Part shown: positions 15,643 to 20,243 of the stretch, one piece after another
Numbering within the stretch: position 1 is the stretch's first letter
Layout: each line of letters begins with the position of its first letter
From: Methanobacteriota archaeon
Lineage (GTDB): Archaea; Thermoplasmatota; E2; DHVEG-1
DNA length: 20,243 nt
Assembly: GCA_903930505.1 (NCBI GenBank)
Contig: CAIYYQ010000327.1
Location: 1 to 20,243 of the forward strand
Direction of reading: 5' to 3'
Notes under the pieces: model-generated
What the model saw: the letters and a program-made list of their open reading frames with translations, nothing else
Database searches by the model: none
Told to the model about the DNA's origin: nothing
Program-made: the position numbers and the translations under genes

Positions 15643-16245
15643 ATGAATAAAAAACCAGCAGCAATTCTCTTCGATATGGATGGTGTACTTGTCGATTCAC
15701 TTGATTCCTGGTGGCAGGCGCTGAACAGTGCGATGAAAACCTATGCAAAAATAGAGATTAGTAGAGATGAATTCATCGAAAAATACTGGGGACATGATCT
15801 TCGTGATAACCTTAAAAAAGCAAACTTAAACCCGGAGATTGTAAATTTTTGTAACACAATCTACGGTAATCATATTGATGCAGTCCGTCTGTATCCAGAT
15901 ACAAAACCAACATTGCAAACACTGAACCATTACAAAAAAGGGATTATTACCAACACACCGCATGGGTGTGCGCAGCAGATTCTCAGACGATTTGATATTG
16001 AACGATATTTCCAGGTGATTGTAACGAGTGACGAAGTCCAGCAAGGCAAACCAAACCCGGAAATTGTGTTCAAAGCCTGTGCACTTCTCAATGTTGATCC
16101 CCGGGATGTTTTCATCGTGGGTGATACTGCAAGTGATATTAAAGCAGGAAAAGCAGCGGGATGCACTGTTGTTGGACTTAATATTGATGCTGATTTCACG
16201 ATTCATCGTTTATCAGAATTACCAGCGATGATATTATCTGAATAA
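15643..16245 (+). CDS. HAD-superfamily phosphatase (phosphoglycolate-phosphatase/beta-phosphoglucomutase-like)
   Basis: This 200-residue cytosolic enzyme has all four HAD motifs: FDMDGVLVDS with nucleophile D11 and acid/base D13, ITNTP with T103, K136 in GKPNP, and GDTASDIKAG with D161 and D165 for Mg2+. The region from about 20 to 85 forms a helical C1-type cap, as in phosphoglycolate phosphatase and beta-phosphoglucomutase relatives. DMDGVLVDS plus NTP favours hydrolysis of a small phosphorylated metabolite, but the substrate cannot be read from sequence. ATG 15643 is preferred because the protein then begins just before strand 1. An in-frame TTG at 15610 would add 11 residues and lies about 30 nt from the TATA-like site, so a leaderless TTG start remains possible. 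Confidence 0.85.
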   Translation: MNKKPAAILFDMDGVLVDSLDSWWQALNSAMKTYAKIEISRDEFIEKYWGHDLRDNLKKANLNPEIVNFCNTIYGNHIDAVRLYPDTKPTLQTLNHYKKGIITNTPHGCAQQILRRFDIERYFQVIVTSDEVQQGKPNPEIVFKACALLNVDPRDVFIVGDTASDIKAGKAAGCTVVGLNIDADFTIHRLSELPAMILSE

Positions 16246-16282
16246 AATAACCTCTTTCATGGTGAAGAAACGAAAGAATGAC

Positions 16283-16292
16283 AATTTTTAAG
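16283..16292 (+). promoter_or_regulatory. TATA-like box for the PAC2-family gene
   Basis: The T-rich AATTTTTAAG is centred about 30 nt before ATG 16318. This is consistent with a leaderless or nearly leaderless transcript. Confidence 0.35.
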
Positions 16293-16317
16293 AAGCAGGA
16301 GTTGATAGAGAACTTGT

Positions 16318-17082
16318 ATGGACGATATAACATTCATTGAATATGGAAAAATTGATGTGTCAAATTCTATGCTTATTGTTGCTTTTCCCACTGTTGGTTT
16401 GATTAGTTCAATTGCTGGGCGGTACATTATTGATACGTTGAAACTTGAAGAGGTTGGAACGATCGTCTCAAAGTCGTTTATGCCAGCGGCAGTTATCCAT
16501 AACTCTCATCCGTCCCCGCCTGTTCGTATTTATGCGGGAAAGAAAGAGTGTGGTGTTGATGGGTCTTGTGATCAACTTGTTGTGATTATCTCTGAGTTTA
16601 TGCCACCGTGGGATACTGTGAAACCACTGGTTGACAAGATTTTCGACTGGGCGAAGAAAAAAGGATGTAAGATTATTGTTTCGTTTGAAGGTATGCATGT
16701 TGGTGATGTGAAAAATCCAAAAGTTTTCGGAGTCGCAAGTACACCTGCGATGAAAAAAACATTGAAACAATATGAAATCGAGGAAGTCAAAGAAGGAATG
16801 ATTACTGGTGACAGCGGCGTATTTCTCTATGAGGGAATGTTGCAGAAACGCGATGTTATTTGTTTACTTGCCGAGGCCCATGCATCGTACCCGGATTCAC
16901 GGGCAGCAGGGATGCTTCTAGAGAAACTTGATAAAATGCTTCCCGGAATTTCTATTGATATTGAGCCGTTATACAAAGAAGCTGATGAGATCGAAAAACG
17001 CATCAGGGATTTGATTAAACAGTCGCGTCCGACTGCTCCGTCGTCAATGCAGCCAAACACTCCTTCGACGATGTACGGATAA
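16318..17082 (+). CDS. PAC2-family proteasome assembly chaperone-like protein
   Basis: This 254-residue soluble protein belongs to the PAC2 (proteasome assembly chaperone 2) / archaeal COG2047-like family. Visible hallmarks are the N-terminal FPTVGLISSIAGRYIID, the central GMITGDSGVFLYEG and AEAHASYPDSRAAGMLLE, followed by a C-terminal helical region. In eukaryotes PAC2 helps assemble the proteasome alpha ring. The archaeal proteins are presumed relatives whose exact function is less certain. The C-terminus is proline/serine-rich (PTAPSSMQPNTPST) and probably disordered. The gene lies 72 nt after the HAD gene, with its own T-rich TATA-like box, and is convergent with the cassette B regulator across a 71-nt gap with no strong terminator. 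Confidence 0.85.
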   Translation: MDDITFIEYGKIDVSNSMLIVAFPTVGLISSIAGRYIIDTLKLEEVGTIVSKSFMPAAVIHNSHPSPPVRIYAGKKECGVDGSCDQLVVIISEFMPPWDTVKPLVDKIFDWAKKKGCKIIVSFEGMHVGDVKNPKVFGVASTPAMKKTLKQYEIEEVKEGMITGDSGVFLYEGMLQKRDVICLLAEAHASYPDSRAAGMLLEKLDKMLPGISIDIEPLYKEADEIEKRIRDLIKQSRPTAPSSMQPNTPSTMYG

Positions 17083-17153
17083 TAGAAAAGAAAGAAAATC
17101 GCTAAGCATTTATTAGAAATTGAGACCTTATTATAATGAACCTTGTTAAAACG

Positions 17154-17678
17154 TTAATGAACAGTAAATTGTGTCCAGCTTTCCTGAATACCATCAACCG
17201 CACTATATGGTTCATATTTCATTAAAAATTGAATGACCTCTAGTTGATTTTGCAATACGTAGCGGCGTTCTTTTCCTTCGATCTGAATTTGAATGATTCC
17301 TTTTTTGGTCAGTTTGTTCAGATAATATGAAAGAAGTGATCGGGTCTTTATATTAAAATATATTAAGATTTCTCCATGTTGTGCATTCGGGTTGTTCATT
17401 ATAAATAACACAATTTTTAACAGCATTTCTTGCCGAAACACAGAAAAATATAATTTATCTCTCACCCCAACTTTGTTGAGTACAAAATAGCGTCGAAATT
17501 TTTCTTCTTTCGTACTTGATACCACTTCATTTTTTTCTAAATACTGAAGATGATATCGAGCAAGTTCCACACTAATATTCAGCATCTCAGCGACTTTCGT
17601 TAGAGATAGACCAGGTTCTTTTTCAACGAGTGAAAAAATCTGTTTTTGAATTTCCAGTTCGTTGATCTGATCGGACAT
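17154..17678 (-). CDS. Cassette B double winged-helix transcriptional regulator
   Basis: This 174-residue soluble regulator has two winged-helix domains. The first (about 8-68) contains LSLTKVAEMLNISVELARYHL and a wing ending FRRYFVLN. The second (about 76-158) contains HGEILIYFNIKTRSLLSYYL and a wing ending ERRYVLQN. It is paralogous along its length to the plus-strand regulator at 14597-15142 and ends with the same SW-containing tail (QESWTQF). It is the last gene of the minus-strand cassette and starts 4 nt after the small membrane-protein stop, mirroring cassette A. The recognition helices differ from cassette A (SVELARYHLQYLE against SVALADYHLYCLE), so the two could recognise related but distinct sites. 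The target is unknown. Confidence 0.8.
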   Translation of the reverse strand: MSDQINELEIQKQIFSLVEKEPGLSLTKVAEMLNISVELARYHLQYLEKNEVVSSTKEEKFRRYFVLNKVGVRDKLYFSVFRQEMLLKIVLFIMNNPNAQHGEILIYFNIKTRSLLSYYLNKLTKKGIIQIQIEGKERRYVLQNQLEVIQFLMKYEPYSAVDGIQESWTQFTVH

Positions 17679-17682
17679 GCCA

Positions 17683-17949
17683 CTATCTCTTTAACGCTGA
17701 AAGATACAAGGTGTTCAGGATGATGACATCGAAAATCAACAGATAATATGTGGTGGTGAAAAAACGGAATGGCTCATAAAAAAGTCCGATACTAAAAAGA
17801 ACGCCGCGGATCAAAAAAAACAGAAATGCAACGAAAATAAAAAGCAGTTTCACATTTTTGTATTTCCGATAACTGAGTAACGTTGTCACAACAAGAATTA
17901 CTGCATTAATTGATATAGCTGCACCAATAATAATACCCTCAACTTCCAT
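17683..17949 (-). CDS. Cassette B small three-helix membrane protein
   Basis: This 88-residue membrane protein has helices at about 4-26, 33-54 and 65-85, a basic loop SYRKYKNVKL and a C-terminal SALKR. It is the counterpart of 14325-14591, with the same length and the same three motifs. ATG 17949 has GGTGA five bases upstream (17959-17955). An in-frame GTG at 17958 lies inside that ribosome site and is less likely. Placing both starts at these ATGs aligns MEVEGIIIGAAI with MQIEVILLGAGI without a gap. The gene lies between a surface-protein gene and a winged-helix regulator, as in cassette A. I do not recognise the family. Three helices and no large soluble part suggest an accessory or signalling subunit rather than an enzyme. 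Confidence 0.7.
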   Translation of the reverse strand: MEVEGIIIGAAISINAVILVVTTLLSYRKYKNVKLLFIFVAFLFFLIRGVLFSIGLFYEPFRFFTTTYYLLIFDVIILNTLYLSALKR

Positions 17950-17992
17950 AGATTTCACCCATCCTAAATATCATGTATGAATACAATGGCTA

Positions 17993-20243
17993 CTACTTAC
18001 GTTTTCTTCCCCTCACAAAGAAAATAGAAGTAACATAGAAAACCCCAAGAGCAACAACCACTGAAATATACAGAATAACTGCGTATATCCCACCAACGAG
18101 TTCGACGATCGATGAAATCGTAATATCGTGGGTACTGAAATGAGGAATCCGAATAAGTAATTCAACTCCTTTTGCGCCAACGGAAATAAGAAATTCTGCA
18201 GTAGGCTGATCGAAGTTAAGTAAATCTGTAATATTATCTGCCATCGTAATCGGCACATCATCGCACTTGATGACAAATTTACCCTTTGGATCCAGAACCG
18301 ATGCATCGACATCAACAACAATTATTTTTCCTTCGTGTTCTTCGCTGCTGACAACAAAGGAGAGTGTGTCTTTTGAAGTATCAATCGTGGAGAACTCAAA
18401 GCTGTTCGTATATACAGAAATTTCTTGGTCAATCGAGGATGTTGAGCTATCCTTCCAGACGGCAAGGGAGCCGCCCATGCGTCCCATTTGCCACCCTTCT
18501 ATAAGGAATGTTTTATTACCCTGATAAAATGGAGGCGTTGTTGTATTCAGTGATTTCGGTAACTGAAAATTCTGTTCATTCACCTGGTTTTCAGTGAGTT
18601 CTATTGTTGTCATCATCGTATCATATCCTTCTTTGCTAGCTCGGATATGGTACCATCCTGATGCGAGAGTACTAAACAGGTATCGACCATTCTGATCGGT
18701 AAATGTCTCAACCCACACCCCCGTGGTTATGTTTGGATTAGTTACTTTCATCAGACCAACAGTTGCATTCGCTAAAGGATCAGATGATTCTCCAGTTATA
18801 GTACTTGTTTTTTTCTCAACACGACCATAGATCTGCGCTTGTTTTAGTTCATTGATCTGATTTGAGATTGTAATGTCATCATTAGTACTCGCGGAATATC
18901 GAGCACCTTTCAGAACATAGGAAACACGTAGGGTATATACCCCGTTGAGTGCCTTGGTAGTATCCCAGTTGTAACTTGTGGTAAACACATCAGCGATTTT
19001 ATTCCAAATGGTGCCTGTGGTTGTTTTATATTCTAATGTAAAAAGAATCGTACTGGGACTATCTGAATATTGATACAAATTTGTCCACTGAACATTGATT
19101 GTTCCGTTGTATGTCTGGCCTCCACGTGGAGCAAGGATCTCAAACGGATGCACTGCACCGACGACAAACCCCCAGAGATTTGTCGCATCAGGATACCAGT
19201 ACGCCATATATGTCCCAGGGAAAAATCCGGTGATGGTATCACCTGCTTGGATAGTTTTTGTGGATGGCGTCCCAGTTCGTCCAACCGTCATATCCTCAAG
19301 GACATAATACTCGATTTCATCTTTTACAAAAACCAATTGTTTACCTGCAGGAGTTGATGAAGTACTATATTGAAGTCCAGGATCAACAGTTGTTATTGTA
19401 AATATTTTTGTTTGATCATCATAGGTAAGGAAAATAGATGGTACTGCGGTAAATGTCCAGAGATTTTGGTTGGTGGGATGCCAGCGGACTTTGTAGGTTC
19501 CTGCTGAAAACCCTGTGATCTCATCACCTATTTGAATTGCTTTGGTTGATAAGGTTCCTGAAGTACCAAGAGTAAGAGAATCAAGGACATAATAGGTTAC
19601 CCCATCTTTTTCAAATACTAAGTTAGCGCCATTGATCTGAGAGCTTGAACTATATTGGTACCCTTGATTAACATTAATTATTCTGAAGGTCTTGTATTGA
19701 GGGCTATAACCAGATTCGAATGTCGTAGGTGCTGCATGATTTGTTGAAACAACAAACGACCATAGATTTTGGGCTAGTGGATACCATTCAACAAAATAGG
19801 TGCCTGGAGCAAAACCAGTGATGGTATCACCTGCTTGGATAGTTTTTGTGGATAGCGTCCCATACCGTCCGATCGTCATGTCATCCATGACATTATAGAC
19901 AATTCCGTCTTTAATAAAAACGAGTTGTTCACCATCCCAAGTAGATGTTTTGCTATATTGGAAACCTGGATCAGCAGAGGTAATCGTAAGGATATTAGTT
20001 TGATCATCATATGAGGAAACGATCGAAGGTGTAGCAGTGATCGTAAAAAGAAGATCGCCAGTAGGATACCACTTGACATAATAGTTCCCTGGGGAAAATC
20101 CTGTAATTTGATCCCCAACTTGTATCTCTTTAGTTGATAATGATCCTGACGTGCCGATGGTGAGTGATTCAAGAATATAATAGTTAATACCCCCTTCTTT
20201 TTCAACGATCAGATTTGCACCATCAATTTGTGTACTAGAACTA
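17993..20243 (-). CDS. Cassette B surface protein with tandem repeats and membrane anchor (N-terminus missing)
   Basis: The frame is open through the right edge. An ATG at 19888 lies inside a repeat and is not the real start, because coding sequence continues upstream for at least 118 residues. The visible 749 residues begin with four related repeats (20243-19151) of about 95-101 residues each, with LSTKxIQxGDxITGF and PGTYxxxWYP motifs. After these come an APRGGQTYNG beta-sandwich domain (about 19150-18850) and a carboxypeptidase-regulatory-like domain (about 18843-18545, DQNGRYLFSTLASGWYHI). A membrane-proximal domain (MADNITDLLNF, IPHFSTHDITIS), one helix (about 18095-18015) and a basic tail (RGRKRK) complete it. 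From the sandwich domain to the tail it parallels the cassette A protein, but the outer repeats are unrelated to the beta-helix and Ig units there. The product is probably exported and membrane-anchored; the signal peptide lies outside the window. Confidence 0.8.
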   Translation of the reverse strand, partial: SSSTQIDGANLIVEKEGGINYYILESLTIGTSGSLSTKEIQVGDQITGFSPGNYYVKWYPTGDLLFTITATPSIVSSYDDQTNILTITSADPGFQYSKTSTWDGEQLVFIKDGIVYNVMDDMTIGRYGTLSTKTIQAGDTITGFAPGTYFVEWYPLAQNLWSFVVSTNHAAPTTFESGYSPQYKTFRIINVNQGYQYSSSSQINGANLVFEKDGVTYYVLDSLTLGTSGTLSTKAIQIGDEITGFSAGTYKVRWHPTNQNLWTFTAVPSIFLTYDDQTKIFTITTVDPGLQYSTSSTPAGKQLVFVKDEIEYYVLEDMTVGRTGTPSTKTIQAGDTITGFFPGTYMAYWYPDATNLWGFVVGAVHPFEILAPRGGQTYNGTINVQWTNLYQYSDSPSTILFTLEYKTTTGTIWNKIADVFTTSYNWDTTKALNGVYTLRVSYVLKGARYSASTNDDITISNQINELKQAQIYGRVEKKTSTITGESSDPLANATVGLMKVTNPNITTGVWVETFTDQNGRYLFSTLASGWYHIRASKEGYDTMMTTIELTENQVNEQNFQLPKSLNTTTPPFYQGNKTFLIEGWQMGRMGGSLAVWKDSSTSSIDQEISVYTNSFEFSTIDTSKDTLSFVVSSEEHEGKIIVVDVDASVLDPKGKFVIKCDDVPITMADNITDLLNFDQPTAEFLISVGAKGVELLIRIPHFSTHDITISSIVELVGGIYAVILYISVVVALGVFYVTSIFFVRGRKRK
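19151..20243 (-). repeat. Four tandem repeats in ABAB order
   Basis: The units are R1 20243-19943 (cut by the edge), R2 19942-19640, R3 19639-19355 and R4 19354-19151 (lacking its second half). R1 and R3 share xxGANL and SLTxGTSGxLSTK. R2 and R4 share QLVFxKD, DMTxGR and STKTIQAGDTITGF. The copying unit was therefore a pair of about 196 residues. At DNA level, 35 bp are identical between 19819-19853 and 19231-19265, 588 bp apart. Confidence 0.7.

Noticed and set aside
17083..17153. Terminator between the PAC2-family gene and the cassette B regulator
   Set aside because: The 71-nt gap has no T-run of six or more on either strand and no convincing hairpin.
17966..17986. Hairpin before the cassette B small membrane gene equivalent to the cassette A stem
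   Set aside because: Only about four consecutive pairs can form and they do not cover the ribosome site as in cassette A.
19876..19888. ATG at 19888 as the start of the cassette B surface protein
   Set aside because: The same frame stays open to the window edge and encodes another one and a half copies of the tandem repeat, so this ATG is internal.
1..20243. CRISPR array, tRNA, rRNA, insertion sequence or integrase
   Set aside because: Looked for on both strands. No short regular direct repeats with spacers, tRNA-like cloverleaf, rRNA segment or transposase motif was found; the repeats present are coding modules.

Overview
The window looks like an AT-rich archaeal chromosome segment. The evidence is a PAC2-family proteasome-assembly chaperone, two double winged-helix regulators of archaeal type, TATA-box promoters about 27-30 nt upstream of apparently leaderless genes, and very large NosD/beta-helix surface proteins. 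A Thermoplasmatota-like or related sediment euryarchaeal lineage is my best guess, but no rRNA or marker gene is present to prove it.

Layout. Positions 1-408 hold the end of a hemerythrin-like gene and a desulforedoxin-like iron protein, a likely oxygen or ROS handling pair. Positions 409-1584 hold a small GTG-started ORF and a DUF998-type six-helix membrane protein. Positions 1674-10742 are one 3022-residue secreted protein: signal peptide, subtilisin-like S8 protease, CARDB-like domain, six tandem NosD-type beta-helix modules and a C-terminal dockerin.

Positions 10958-15142 form cassette A: a beta-helix/Ig-like/carboxypeptidase-regulatory-like surface protein with a C-terminal membrane anchor, a three-helix membrane protein of about 88 residues, and a double winged-helix regulator. 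Positions 15146-17082 hold three soluble-protein genes (YjbQ family, HAD phosphatase, PAC2 family). Positions 17154-20243 form cassette B on the minus strand, a diverged paralogue of cassette A in the same gene order; its surface protein runs off the right edge. The two cassettes converge on the three soluble-protein genes.

The main discovery candidate is this repeated three-gene unit. All three genes are homologous between A and B, the gap between genes two and three is kept at 4-5 nt, and the surface proteins share a membrane-proximal domain but differ in their outer domains. Separately, the giant protease gene and the cassette A surface gene share a 24-bp upstream element (one mismatch) placed exactly 47 bp, start to start, before a TATAAA box. 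This suggests one regulator controls both, possibly a cassette winged-helix protein. That link is inference.
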